Below, in pieces: positions 52,452 through 60,438 of a stretch of DNA of 64,000 bases. Positions within the stretch are counted from its first letter, which is position 1. The number at the start of each line of letters is the position of its first letter. This stretch comes from JBDTME01 sp964583795 (GTDB taxonomy: Bacteria; Patescibacteriota; Microgenomatia; UBA1400; PJMF01), in contig CAZOWX010000001.1 in assembly GCA_964583795.1 (NCBI GenBank), positions 1 through 64,000 of the forward strand. The letters run 5' to 3'. Made by a program: the position numbers and the translations under genes. Below the pieces are notes generated by a model that was given only the letters and a program-made list of their open reading frames with translations, was not told the origin of the DNA and made no database searches.

Positions 52452-54038
52452 TCAAGCCGCCGAGGCTGGTTTTACTTGTTTCGGGGAAAAGTCTTTGAGG
52501 TGACCTAAGAAACGCCACCCAGCCATAGCCAAAAACTTCACATCATCAAACGATCGGATGCTAGTAATTTTTCTGAGCATAAACCGTGGTGTTAAAAATG
52601 ACGAGTATAGTTTTTGGGTAAGCCGTAAGACGTCTTCTTGCGTCAGTGACGTTTTCATCACCGGCTTTCGCATGTCATAGTCCTCATAATCCTCACTCAA
52701 TAACCACCCGTTCTCTTTGCATTCCTTCCAAAGTGGGGTACCTGGATAAGGGATAGTGATAGTCGCTTGAAGTGTATCAACATAGCCTTCGTCAAAGCAC
52801 TCTTTAGCGAGATTAATCGTTCGCTCTGCGTCCTCATATGTTTCCCAGGGATATCCCAGCATTATCGTTAAATGCGGCTCTAATCCAGCTTTCTTGGCCA
52901 TTTTCACACCTTCTTTAATTTTGGGAACTTGCATACCTTTCTCGAGCCGATCGAGCGTTTTTTGATTACCTGACTCCATGCCATAGAGAATGAATCGAAA
53001 ATTCGCTTTTCCCATTAGGTCATAATCATCTTGCTTTATGGCATTAAGCCGCATATTACAGCCATAGATCACTTTTTTGTTGTATCCCGAGTCAATCATC
53101 ATCTGGCAAAAATCACGAAGCGGCTTGCCAATCATGAATGTACCCGCATCATCAAAAATTTCTTTGACGTGATAGTTATCAACTAAGTGCTTGACTTCAG
53201 CGAATAGTCGCTCAGGACTAAATCGACGATAACTCCCCAAGGGGTTGATTGTATGATCCCAAACACAAAAGGTACAACGATTCCACCAACAATCGCGCCC
53301 ACTGTACATGTAGGTACCAGGATAATACTTATAATTTCCGTTGTAGTACGCGTAGTTTTCCCAATGTGTCAGGTCGCGATCGACGAATGGTAAATCATTC
53401 AAGTTGTGCTTTAAACTTGCAGGACCAGAGTTGTAATATATTTTGCCATTTACCCCTTTAACCTTATGAAATTTCTTACATGAAATGGACTTATCTGACG
53501 AACGCCACCACACTCCCGTTTCAAGCTCTGTTCCCTTGCTCAAGTGGTCAAGTAAGTTCACAATCACAAAATCATAATCACCACCGGTAATCAAGTAATC
53601 TACACTGCAATTGTCCATCGTCTCCTGAGGCATGAAGGTCACGTGATCACCAACTAAGACTACTTTAAGTTTTGGCATCGCTTTTTTTATTTTGTCGACA
53701 ACTTTCCAATGTTTTTTAATCACTGGTGATTTTGACTCAATCATCAGTACATCTGGATTGAATTCCTTAAGTTCTGTGAGCCATTGATCATACGTTTGCT
53801 CAGCAGCAATACCGTCCATCCACTTAGTTTCATAACCATGCTCTTGTGCATTCGACGCTGCATACGCTGGAACCATCGGGTAAATATAGGTCTTTGCGTT
53901 AAAATACTGAAATTGTCGGTTTTGAGAAAGAAGCGGAACCCCTTTACTTGACGGAATTGGAGGATAACCAAAAACAAACTTCAACTTTTTTATTGATTTT
54001 TGTTTCATCACTTTTTTTGTGGTTTTTTTCGCTGGCAT
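52452..54038 (-). CDS. B12-binding-domain radical SAM protein
   Basis: A 528-residue protein with an N-terminal cobalamin-binding-like Rossmann domain (about 20-190; FNPDVLMIESKSP, VVLVGDHVTF) and a radical SAM core. The cluster motif is CWWNRCTFC (C-x4-C-x2-C, near residue 255); many radical SAM enzymes have C-x3-C-x2-C, but the CPWNKCTFC form is known among B12-type members. YGMESGNQKTLDRLEKG and LGYPWETYEDAE are also typical. Such enzymes often methylate unreactive carbons of lipids, antibiotics or sugars; the surroundings suggest a lipid carrier or glycan substrate. An AAGGA site precedes the ATG at 54038, and a GT2 gene lies nine bases upstream. Confidence 0.87.
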   Translation of the reverse strand: MPAKKTTKKVMKQKSIKKLKFVFGYPPIPSSKGVPLLSQNRQFQYFNAKTYIYPMVPAYAASNAQEHGYETKWMDGIAAEQTYDQWLTELKEFNPDVLMIESKSPVIKKHWKVVDKIKKAMPKLKVVLVGDHVTFMPQETMDNCSVDYLITGGDYDFVIVNLLDHLSKGTELETGVWWRSSDKSISCKKFHKVKGVNGKIYYNSGPASLKHNLNDLPFVDRDLTHWENYAYYNGNYKYYPGTYMYSGRDCWWNRCTFCVWDHTINPLGSYRRFSPERLFAEVKHLVDNYHVKEIFDDAGTFMIGKPLRDFCQMMIDSGYNKKVIYGCNMRLNAIKQDDYDLMGKANFRFILYGMESGNQKTLDRLEKGMQVPKIKEGVKMAKKAGLEPHLTIMLGYPWETYEDAERTINLAKECFDEGYVDTLQATITIPYPGTPLWKECKENGWLLSEDYEDYDMRKPVMKTSLTQEDVLRLTQKLYSSFLTPRFMLRKITSIRSFDDVKFLAMAGWRFLGHLKDFSPKQVKPASAA

Positions 54039-54046
54039 ATGAGTCC

Positions 54047-55024
54047 TTATTGAGCTAAATGATTAGTAAACAAATACCCTTGAACAAATCGTAATCCGTA
54101 CCAAAGATGTGTTACAAAAACCGATGCGATCGAAATAATCGCTTGTAATAAACTCTTCGATGATAAGCCAATCCATACTGCATTCGCAAGTAGGGCTATA
54201 GCATAGAACAACAATGGAAGTACTATCAACAAGCTCAACGACGGAAATAGCGCTAGAGAAGTAAGCAGTGTGGCGACATTCAACACCATCAATGTTGGTA
54301 GAAAATAAATAAGCTTTGCTGATGTTTTTGGTAAGACTCTCGCAAAAAACCCTCGGTGTATCCCAAAATTGCCATTTTGTTTTAGATGTGCTCGCCACAA
54401 TGGCCTGCGATGATGGTACACAATAGCCTTTGGCTCATACAAAATCTTCTTTCCCCTATGAATCAAATCTAAACACAGTTTAGTATCTTCTCCTGGATAG
54501 TAATGCGAGTCGAAACCGCCAATGGCACTAAATTCTGAAGCTCTTACAAGTAGGTTCATGGAGGGATAATCCTCTACGTACTGCTGCTTTCCTGGCAGAA
54601 ATCGATAGGTATATGGTCCAGCACCAATGGGTGAAGCACTAACCCAACCACTAGCTGCTTCAGTCCAATCAACTTTAGGGGGAGTAATGCCTGGACCCCC
54701 AACTGCTGCAATTTGCATATTGGTAAAGTGTGCTACAGCGCTTGTGAGCCAATCAGAACTTGGGTACGCATCATCATCGATAAAGGCAAATATCTGGCCG
54801 TGCGCATACTTGATAGCCAAATCTCTTTTTTGTGCCGGTCCAATTGGCCCTGTTTGAATATATTGAACCCGATTCATTTTGGGCATACCGTTTTTTTGGT
54901 CGCAAAAAACAAACACTTCAGTTGTTGGATAGGTCAATTTTCCTATTTGCGAAAGGCACTCTTTGAGATAGGAATTAACTGATCGCACTGGAATGATGAT
55001 AGAAACGAGAGGTGTCTGGTGCAT
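54047..55024 (-). CDS. GT2 glycosyltransferase with C-terminal membrane spans
   Basis: A 325-residue inner-membrane GT2 enzyme. The catalytic part has VSIIIPVRSVNSYL, EVFVFCDQK, RDLAIKYAHG, FAFIDDDAYPSSDW (DXD), VGGPG, and GFDSHYYPGEDTKL. Residues about 235-325 form three or four membrane spans, as in processive or membrane-tethered GT2 enzymes such as ExoA-like succinoglycan transferases. It lies between an ALG5-like GT2 gene (15 bases upstream) and the radical SAM gene (nine bases downstream) on the same strand, so the three are probably cotranscribed. Confidence 0.83.
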   Translation of the reverse strand: MHQTPLVSIIIPVRSVNSYLKECLSQIGKLTYPTTEVFVFCDQKNGMPKMNRVQYIQTGPIGPAQKRDLAIKYAHGQIFAFIDDDAYPSSDWLTSAVAHFTNMQIAAVGGPGITPPKVDWTEAASGWVSASPIGAGPYTYRFLPGKQQYVEDYPSMNLLVRASEFSAIGGFDSHYYPGEDTKLCLDLIHRGKKILYEPKAIVYHHRRPLWRAHLKQNGNFGIHRGFFARVLPKTSAKLIYFLPTLMVLNVATLLTSLALFPSLSLLIVLPLLFYAIALLANAVWIGLSSKSLLQAIISIASVFVTHLWYGLRFVQGYLFTNHLAQ

Positions 55025-55039
55025 AAAAACAGTTCAAAC

Positions 55040-55855
55040 TTAAATCAAGGGAATAATTTTTCTCTTCACTTTTTCAGGCGGATGAAACCGGGAGTGCGGT
55101 AACTCGTAGTACTTCATTATTTTAAAGCGATAAAAAATCCCTAAAGTGTCGTAAAAAATCTTCCAAATACTTTTCCAGTCTGCAGCAGAACTGATGTTCG
55201 AAAAAGTATAATCTAACTTAATAGGAGCTTCGTAAATCCGATGAAATCCCAAAGACTTTGCTACAACCAACATCTCTAAATCACCAGCAAAACGTTTTTC
55301 AACCAAACGAGGCAAGGTTTTTTCCAACACCTTACGTTTAAAAACCTTAATCCCAGCTTGTGTATCTTTCACTTTGACCCCAAATAGGGTTTTCACAAAG
55401 TAGTAATACCCAATACTCAAGATTTTTCGCTGCAATGTATAATTTACCTGAGAAGCAGGGTGACGTTTTGACCCGACAATGACATCGGCGTTATACCACT
55501 TCATGTGTTCTAACAACATGCTAATCCCATCCGCCCCGATTTCCATACCAGAATCTAAAAACATCACGTGTTCTCCCAAAGCTTGACTCATCCCAAAACG
55601 AATGGCATACGATTTCCCTTTATTTTCCGCATACTCATACACACTCGCTTGCGATAATCGCCCATACTTCCCTCTAATGCTCGCATTACTCAACACACGA
55701 AAAGAGTTGTCATACTCTCCATCAACAACCACAATCACCTCATAGGAGTAACGAGTTCTTCCCAAGGTTTCAACTATTTGCTTCAAATTGTCAACAATAA
55801 ATTTTTCTTGTTTATAGCAGGGGATAATTAAACTTAAAAATGGGGTTTGCTTCAT
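55040..55855 (-). CDS. GT2 glycosyltransferase, dolichyl-phosphate-sugar synthase-like with altered DXD
   Basis: A 271-residue GT2 protein resembling polyprenyl-phosphate glucosyltransferases: LSLIIPCYKQEKFI, YEVIVVVDGEYDNS, the GKSYAIRFGMSQA block, VGSKRHP, and VKVKDTQAGIKVFKR. Where the family has a D-A-D metal site this protein reads MFLDSGMEIG, so the second aspartate is missing, although a glutamate lies close by. It may be a variant or a weak enzyme. The ATG at 55855 is preferred over a TTG at 55864. The flavodoxin gene ends 19 bases upstream. Confidence 0.78.
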   Translation of the reverse strand: MKQTPFLSLIIPCYKQEKFIVDNLKQIVETLGRTRYSYEVIVVVDGEYDNSFRVLSNASIRGKYGRLSQASVYEYAENKGKSYAIRFGMSQALGEHVMFLDSGMEIGADGISMLLEHMKWYNADVIVGSKRHPASQVNYTLQRKILSIGYYYFVKTLFGVKVKDTQAGIKVFKRKVLEKTLPRLVEKRFAGDLEMLVVAKSLGFHRIYEAPIKLDYTFSNISSAADWKSIWKIFYDTLGIFYRFKIMKYYELPHSRFHPPEKVKRKIIPLI

Positions 55856-55874
55856 GCTCAACAAATGTTGGTAA

Positions 55875-56321
55875 TCATTTAATACCAGATAAAATATTTT
55901 CTACCCACGCCTCCACCGATTGCATAATCACATCATCTGGAAATCCATCAATTTTTAGTGAGTCTCCCACGATTTGTGCTTTTTTTGCAGTCAAGTCGTT
56001 ATTCATCAATGAAACAACATTACAAAACACAGGATAAAAACTCTCTCCCAATCCATACACAGCACATTTCACGTTGCTCAGATCAGTTGATGAAGCTTTG
56101 AGTTGATCAAAAAAGGCCTGCGAAAAGTCATTGTACTCACCATCCCCCCAAGTTGAGGATCCAATGAAAACCAGTTCATACTGCGTTAATTGATCTACTT
56201 TGAGTTCAGACATATCAACCAAACTAACCTGATGACCTTTTTGTTTCAATAGTTCTTCAATTTTTTGAGCAACCATCATGGTGTTACCACCAATCGATGC
56301 ATAGGTAACAAGTGTTTTCAT
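55875..56321 (-). CDS. Flavodoxin
   Basis: A 148-residue soluble one- or two-electron carrier with non-covalent FMN. The phosphate-binding loop is TYASIGGNTMMVA at residues 5-17 (T/S-x-T/S-G-x-T type, slightly altered), the first FMN loop is SSTWGDGEYNDFSQAFFDQL with its tryptophan near residue 58, and the second is VYGLGESFYPVFC near residue 90. Length fits short-chain flavodoxins. It lies 106 bases after the UDP-xylose-synthase-like gene and within 2 kb of the RnfD-like, FMN-lipoprotein and ApbE genes, so it may be the cytosolic electron donor of that set. Confidence 0.88.
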   Translation of the reverse strand: MKTLVTYASIGGNTMMVAQKIEELLKQKGHQVSLVDMSELKVDQLTQYELVFIGSSTWGDGEYNDFSQAFFDQLKASSTDLSNVKCAVYGLGESFYPVFCNVVSLMNNDLTAKKAQIVGDSLKIDGFPDDVIMQSVEAWVENILSGIK

Positions 56322-56427
56322 ATCAAGCTATAAGTAATTATTAACTCACGTAATCGTACTTTAACTTAACAGTATTTTTCTCAGATGAAAAGGTGCTAAA
56401 TGCACTCAAATCGCTATCACTCGCGAC

Positions 56428-57414
56428 CTATTTTACTATAGCGCGAAAGTACTCTATAGTTTTTCGCAATCCTTCTTCAAAATCAACTTTTGGCTCCCAT
56501 TGCAACAACTCTTTTGCCTGCTGAATAACTGGTTGTCGGCGAGTGGGATCATCCGCTGGAAGAGGCAGGTACTCGACCTGAAGGGAATGTCCCACAACTC
56601 GCTCAAACATCTTTACTGTTTGCATGATAGTAAACTCTCCAGGATTCCCCAAGTTTACCGTTTTCCCATTCCCAAGTGGGTGCAGTAGCAACGCTAAGAT
56701 TCCGGACACTAAATCATCGACATAACAGTACGACCGTGTTTGTGACCCATCACCAAACACTGTTAGGGGAGTATCATGAAGTAACGATTGAACAAAACTG
56801 GGAATAATTCTTCCATCACTCAGGTCCATACGTGGACCATACGTATTAAAAATACGAACAATTCTCACGTCTTGCTGAAAATCTCGCTGAAACACCCCGC
56901 AAATTGTTTCTCCCATCCGTTTTGCTTCGTCATAACACGAACGCTTCCCATTTGGGTTGACGTTTCCCCAATATGATTCACTTTGGGGATGAACCTGCGG
57001 ATCACCATACACTTCAGATGTTGACGCAAATAAAAAGGGAATGCGTTGCTGTTTTGCTTGAATAAATGAAAGTAACTGGTGTGTCCCCATTGCGTTCACT
57101 AAATACGTTTCAACGGGATGCTCTTGATAACGCGGAGGGCTTGCGGGCGAAGCAAAATGCAAAATGTAATCGATGTGTTGATCCTTTGGGATGTATTTGT
57201 CTGGATAATCCGAGACATCAGCTTCAGTGAAGATAAAGTGATCAGCAAAACTGCGCGTTAAAATGTCTATATTCTGTCGTTGACCGGTAATAAAATTATC
57301 AGCACCAACAACTTTCCCTCCTTCTTGCATAACCGCTTCAGCTAAATGAGACCCAACAAATCCAGCAACTCCAGTTATTAAAACAGTTTTGTTGTTAAAA
57401 CGTGAAGAACTCAT
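56428..57414 (-). CDS. NAD-dependent nucleotide-sugar enzyme, UDP-glucuronate decarboxylase (UXS)-like
   Basis: A 328-residue extended short-chain dehydrogenase. It has VLITGVAGFVGSHL near residues 11-24, HFASPASPPRY, FASTSEVYGDPQVHPQ, GNVNPNGKRSCYDEAKR with the catalytic Y-x3-K, RIFNTYGPRM and DGSQTRSYCYVDDLV. These are hallmarks of UDP-xylose synthases, which convert UDP-glucuronate to UDP-xylose. It probably feeds a pentose into the glycans made around it. The start is supported by a TACAAT box six bases upstream, placed directly after the stop of the RnfD-like gene. No UDP-glucose dehydrogenase, needed to make UDP-glucuronate, is seen in the window. Confidence 0.87.
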   Translation of the reverse strand: MSSSRFNNKTVLITGVAGFVGSHLAEAVMQEGGKVVGADNFITGQRQNIDILTRSFADHFIFTEADVSDYPDKYIPKDQHIDYILHFASPASPPRYQEHPVETYLVNAMGTHQLLSFIQAKQQRIPFLFASTSEVYGDPQVHPQSESYWGNVNPNGKRSCYDEAKRMGETICGVFQRDFQQDVRIVRIFNTYGPRMDLSDGRIIPSFVQSLLHDTPLTVFGDGSQTRSYCYVDDLVSGILALLLHPLGNGKTVNLGNPGEFTIMQTVKMFERVVGHSLQVEYLPLPADDPTRRQPVIQQAKELLQWEPKVDFEEGLRKTIEYFRAIVK

Positions 57415-57420
57415 TGATTG

Positions 57421-57426
57421 ATTGTA
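57421..57426 (-). promoter_or_regulatory. Leaderless-type -10 box for the UXS-like gene
   Basis: TACAAT on the minus strand, six bases (CAATCA), then the ATG at 57414. It abuts the stop codon of the RnfD-like gene. Confidence 0.68.
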
Positions 57427-58260
57427 TCATTGTGTCGGTTGAGTCGCCACCAAAGTTTGTGGCTTTGGCTTTAACAACGTTTTCCTATTTCGATACGTGT
57501 TGAACAAAAGATTCAAAAACAATAAAGGCATTAAATAGGGCTCTGTGAGGTGTAACCGCATAGCAAGTGGCACGAGAATTCCCAAAAAAGCTCCATAGAC
57601 TATTTGTTCTTTTTGATTGACGGGTGAGGTCTTTGGTTCAACAACCATTACCAGTACAAAAAAGAGTAAGGTTCCCTCGAGTAGGATAAATGCAGGAGAA
57701 CGATGAACTAATAGTACGTGGGAAAGTATAAATAATAGTAAGAATGTTCCAACAATAAACAACTTCCGATATTTCCAAGCGACATAGAGTCCCACTGGAA
57801 CAGTTAAAAACACGACAATACTCATTCCGCCACGTATAATCGGTATCCTTGGAGTGAAGCTTGCTCCCCACCAGACAGGTGAGAAATGAATCAAACTCAC
57901 AATTGTTGCAGCAAGCGCTGCTGGATTAAAAATCGGGCCACTCGGTAAGCGAGCTACACGTTGCAAAAGTTCCACCAACACTCCAACACAAAAGTAAAAG
58001 TACCAAGGATAGTCAATGTAAAATAATAATGAAAGAATAAGGCAGGTAATCAACCGGTGTTCAAAACGGGTTTCTCTGGTGAATTTTCTCCATAACAACA
58101 CACGATAGACAAAAAAAGCACCCAAACATATGCTCAGAAAATTTCTCACAACACTCAAAGCGTCGAACAGAGAACTGGATGCAACGCTGAGTGTTGCCAT
58201 CACAAACACAATTGTGAGATAGTAGAGTAATGTGCGTATAGGCAGGATGCGAATGGACAT
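57427..58260 (-). CDS. RnfD/NqrB-like membrane protein
   Basis: A 277-residue protein with about nine or ten membrane spans. Residues 107-119 read SGPIFNPAALAAT, which matches the conserved F-N-P-A segment of RnfD and NqrB, the membrane subunits that pass electrons through flavins in Rnf and Na+-NQR complexes. The covalent FMN site of those proteins (S-G-A-T) was not found, so any flavin would be non-covalent. Divergent from it, 66 bases away, is a lipoprotein with an FMN_bind-like domain, followed by ApbE. The frame opens at a TTG at 58272; the ATG at 58260 is preferred. Together these suggest transmembrane electron transfer. No other Rnf or Nqr subunits are present. Confidence 0.65.
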   Translation of the reverse strand: MSIRILPIRTLLYYLTIVFVMATLSVASSSLFDALSVVRNFLSICLGAFFVYRVLLWRKFTRETRFEHRLITCLILSLLFYIDYPWYFYFCVGVLVELLQRVARLPSGPIFNPAALAATIVSLIHFSPVWWGASFTPRIPIIRGGMSIVVFLTVPVGLYVAWKYRKLFIVGTFLLLFILSHVLLVHRSPAFILLEGTLLFFVLVMVVEPKTSPVNQKEQIVYGAFLGILVPLAMRLHLTEPYLMPLLFLNLLFNTYRNRKTLLKPKPQTLVATQPTQ

Positions 58261-58317
58261 GGTATTATTCAAACTTGTCTATTTAATTTGCATATTACAA
58301 ATATACTAACATAATTT

Positions 58318-58321
58318 GGAG
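58318..58321 (+). promoter_or_regulatory. Shine-Dalgarno sequence of the FMN-binding lipoprotein gene
   Basis: GGAG five bases before the ATG at 58327. A TATACT box lies about 15 bases further upstream, so this transcript has a leader, unlike the leaderless genes. Confidence 0.55.
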
Positions 58322-58326
58322 ACAAT

Positions 58327-58773
58327 ATGCCCAAATCAACAGCTCTATTACTGAGCACAACAATTATGGCTAGTGTACTGTTAGCCGCATGTACACCCTC
58401 ATCACCAGCAAGTGAAACTTCGCAGACTCAACCATCTGAACCAACTACCGCCCCTACAACTGAGAATACCGGTGAGATGACGAAAGGCAAGCAAGTTTCA
58501 GTTGATGCTCCTTATGAGTCTCCTGCTGGCGAAGAAAGCATCGGAATTACACTGAGCGTTGACGAAAATGGGGTGATAACGGATGCAAAGGCCGAAGTAA
58601 AAGCTACTGAAGAAAAATCAATTGTTCGTCAACAGGCATTTGCTGATGGGCTTCCAACAGCAGTAAAGGGCAAAAAATTATCTGAATTGACTAAAATTGA
58701 CAAAGTGGGGGGATCTTCACTAACCACACAAGCATTCAATGAAGCACTTGTGAAATTAAAGGCTCAATTATAA
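58327..58773 (+). CDS. Lipoprotein with FMN_bind-like domain, candidate flavinylated electron carrier
   Basis: A 148-residue exported lipoprotein. A signal peptide ends in the lipobox LLAAC with Cys22; a Thr/Pro/Glu-rich linker (23-55) follows, then a domain of about 90 residues that resembles FMN_bind (RnfG/NqrC type): GITLSVDENGVITDAKAE and a C-terminal DKVGGSSLTTQAFNEALVKL. In this family ApbE joins FMN to the threonine of an S-G-A-T-like motif; here S-S-L-T points to Thr133, somewhat divergent. apbE follows in the same direction and an RnfD-like gene diverges upstream. It likely carries electrons on the outer face of the membrane. Flavinylation is inferred, not shown. Confidence 0.72.
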   Translation: MPKSTALLLSTTIMASVLLAACTPSSPASETSQTQPSEPTTAPTTENTGEMTKGKQVSVDAPYESPAGEESIGITLSVDENGVITDAKAEVKATEEKSIVRQQAFADGLPTAVKGKKLSELTKIDKVGGSSLTTQAFNEALVKLKAQL

Positions 58774-58796
58774 TTGAGTCTGATTAAAAAAGTTTC

Positions 58797-58833
58797 AATA
58801 CCTGCTTCGGCTCGAAGCAGGTATTGTTTTTAC
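58797..58833 (+). terminator. Intrinsic terminator after the FMN-binding lipoprotein gene
   Basis: CAATACCTGCTTC and GAAGCAGGTATTG form a perfect 13-bp stem around GGCTC, followed by TTTTT. The T-run leads into TACAAT (58831-58836), a possible -10 box 12 bases before the apbE start. Confidence 0.9.
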
Positions 58834-58848
58834 AATCAAATAAATTCT

Positions 58849-59715
58849 ATGTTTGATTACACATTTGAATCCATGGGAACTCATTGGAGTCTCTCAATTG
58901 ACCACCAACACGTAACTTCAAGCGTGATTGAGGACATTAAAACCCAAACAAAGCAATTCGAACAACGGTTTTCTCGTTTCATCAAAAGCAGTGAATCTAA
59001 TCAATTTCGCAAAAGTAAAGCTGGTGACTATCTAATTTCTACCGAATTTGCCGGACTGCTCAATGCGGGACAGCAATTATTTGAGTTGACTGGCGGAGCG
59101 TTCGATATGAGTATCGCCTCTTTCTTTGAACAAATCGGTTACGACGAAAGTTATAGTTTTCGTTCAACAAAAAACACTCAGTGGAATGCTCCAAAATGGT
59201 CTCTTCATGGCAAACTTCTTTCCATTTCGGGCCCAATCGTATTTGACGTGGGAGGTTTTGGAAAAGGCTATTGGATTGATCAGATAAGTCAGATTTTACA
59301 CAAGCACAATTTCCCACACCATCTGGTTGAGGGTGGAGGGGACATGGTTGCTACAGAAAAAAAAGACAATTCTGCTTGGAATGTCGCTATTGAGTATCCT
59401 GGACAACCTGATCAAGCAATAGGTACAGTAGAGCTGAAAAATCAAGGCCTTGCAGTGTCGGATATTTTTAAACGAAAGTGGCAAAACTATCATCACTTGA
59501 TTAACGCGAAATCGCACAAGCCAATTCACCATATTGTTAGTAACGCCGCAATCGCACCAACAGCGTTTTTAGCAGACCAGATGACCTCAGCACTTAGTTT
59601 TGCGCAACCGTCCCAATACCCTTTTATTGCACAGCAGCTTTCTGCTGAGTATTTTGTGATCAAACCCCAAAATGAACTGTTACAAAGTGCCAAATGGCCA
59701 GGAATATTTTTTTAA
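58849..59715 (+). CDS. apbE: FAD:protein FMN transferase (ApbE)
   Basis: ApbE transfers the FMN part of FAD to a threonine of exported redox proteins. Motifs along the 288 residues: SMGTHW near the N-terminus, LTGGAFDMSIASFF, VFDVGGFGKGYWIDQI, VEGGGDMVAT and the C-terminal HHLINAKSHKPI with LADQMTSALSF, whose acidic residue helps bind the metal. No signal peptide or lipobox is seen, so it may act in the cytoplasm or use another route out. The frame is open from 58774, but those residues cross the terminator; the ATG at 58849 starts the conserved part. Its likely target is the lipoprotein encoded just upstream. Confidence 0.9.
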   Translation: MFDYTFESMGTHWSLSIDHQHVTSSVIEDIKTQTKQFEQRFSRFIKSSESNQFRKSKAGDYLISTEFAGLLNAGQQLFELTGGAFDMSIASFFEQIGYDESYSFRSTKNTQWNAPKWSLHGKLLSISGPIVFDVGGFGKGYWIDQISQILHKHNFPHHLVEGGGDMVATEKKDNSAWNVAIEYPGQPDQAIGTVELKNQGLAVSDIFKRKWQNYHHLINAKSHKPIHHIVSNAAIAPTAFLADQMTSALSFAQPSQYPFIAQQLSAEYFVIKPQNELLQSAKWPGIFF

Positions 59716-59808
59716 GAGAACTTTGTGGTCTGTTTTAGACCTCAGCGGTATAACACTGTGTGACCACCAAAAAGTTATCATAAACGACTTTACGCCTGAC
59801 CAAAAAAA

Positions 59809-60282
59809 TCAAGAAATCTGTTCGATTACAAACTGCTGCTGACCGTTGGGGGTGTTGACACTAATCGTGTCTCCCACCGATTTTCCAATGAGCGCTTTGC
59901 CAATCGGACTCTGATCAGACAGTTTGTGCGCAGCGGGATCTGACTCATATTTACTGACTAACAAAAACGTCATCGATTTTTTCTCATTCTTTAGTGTCAC
60001 AGTGTTACCAATGTGAATGACGGAACTGGATATGTTCTCACTCAAAACGTCTGCATGCTCAAGAAGGTACTGTAACTCCCTAAGTCTTCTGCGACAAACA
60101 GACAGTTCTATCTTACCGTACTTATATGCACCATTCTCCGACAAGTCACCTTGCGCTTTTGCAATACTCACCCGTTCAACCAACGCTTGTTCTTCCAAGA
60201 GCAGATGCTCGTACTCAGCTTGCATTTTTTCAAATGCAGCTTTAGTAAAAGGAATTCTTTGGATTGATGAATGCAATGACAT
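59809..60282 (-). CDS. greA: Transcription elongation factor GreA/GreB family
   Basis: Gre factors enter the secondary channel of RNA polymerase and stimulate cleavage of backtracked RNA. The 157-residue protein has the N-terminal coiled coil (about 10-80) with the acidic tip GDLSENGAY and a C-terminal FKBP-like domain (about 85-157) with SPIGKALIGKSVGDTI, all typical of GreA. The ATG at 60282 begins the family sequence (RIPFTKAAFEKMQAEY) and lies six bases after a TATAAT box; the open frame continues to 60345 but the added residues are unlike Gre. It is convergent with apbE and divergent from the GT39-type gene. Confidence 0.92.
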   Translation of the reverse strand: MSLHSSIQRIPFTKAAFEKMQAEYEHLLLEEQALVERVSIAKAQGDLSENGAYKYGKIELSVCRRRLRELQYLLEHADVLSENISSSVIHIGNTVTLKNEKKSMTFLLVSKYESDPAAHKLSDQSPIGKALIGKSVGDTISVNTPNGQQQFVIEQIS

Positions 60283-60288
60283 ACCTGG

Positions 60289-60294
60289 ATTATA
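60289..60294 (-). promoter_or_regulatory. Leaderless-type -10 box for greA
   Basis: TATAAT on the minus strand, six bases (CCAGGT), then the ATG at 60282. Confidence 0.7.
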
Positions 60295-60418
60295 CAGTAC
60301 ACATACTTTACCGCTCGCAGCACCTTCACAAAGCGAGAAAAACATCGCTCATGCAAAGGTCTGTTGAGTGCAAAATAAAAGGACAAAAAATCCTGCAATG
60401 AACCACCAAGCGAATCTC

Positions 60419-60438
60419 ATGATATAGTATTATATCAT
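60419..60438. promoter_or_regulatory. Palindrome, candidate operator
   Basis: ATGATATA and TATATCAT form a perfect 8-bp inverted repeat with a GTAT centre, in the 236-base gap between greA and the GT39-type gene at 60519. It overlaps -10-like AT stretches. No binding protein can be named. Confidence 0.35.
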
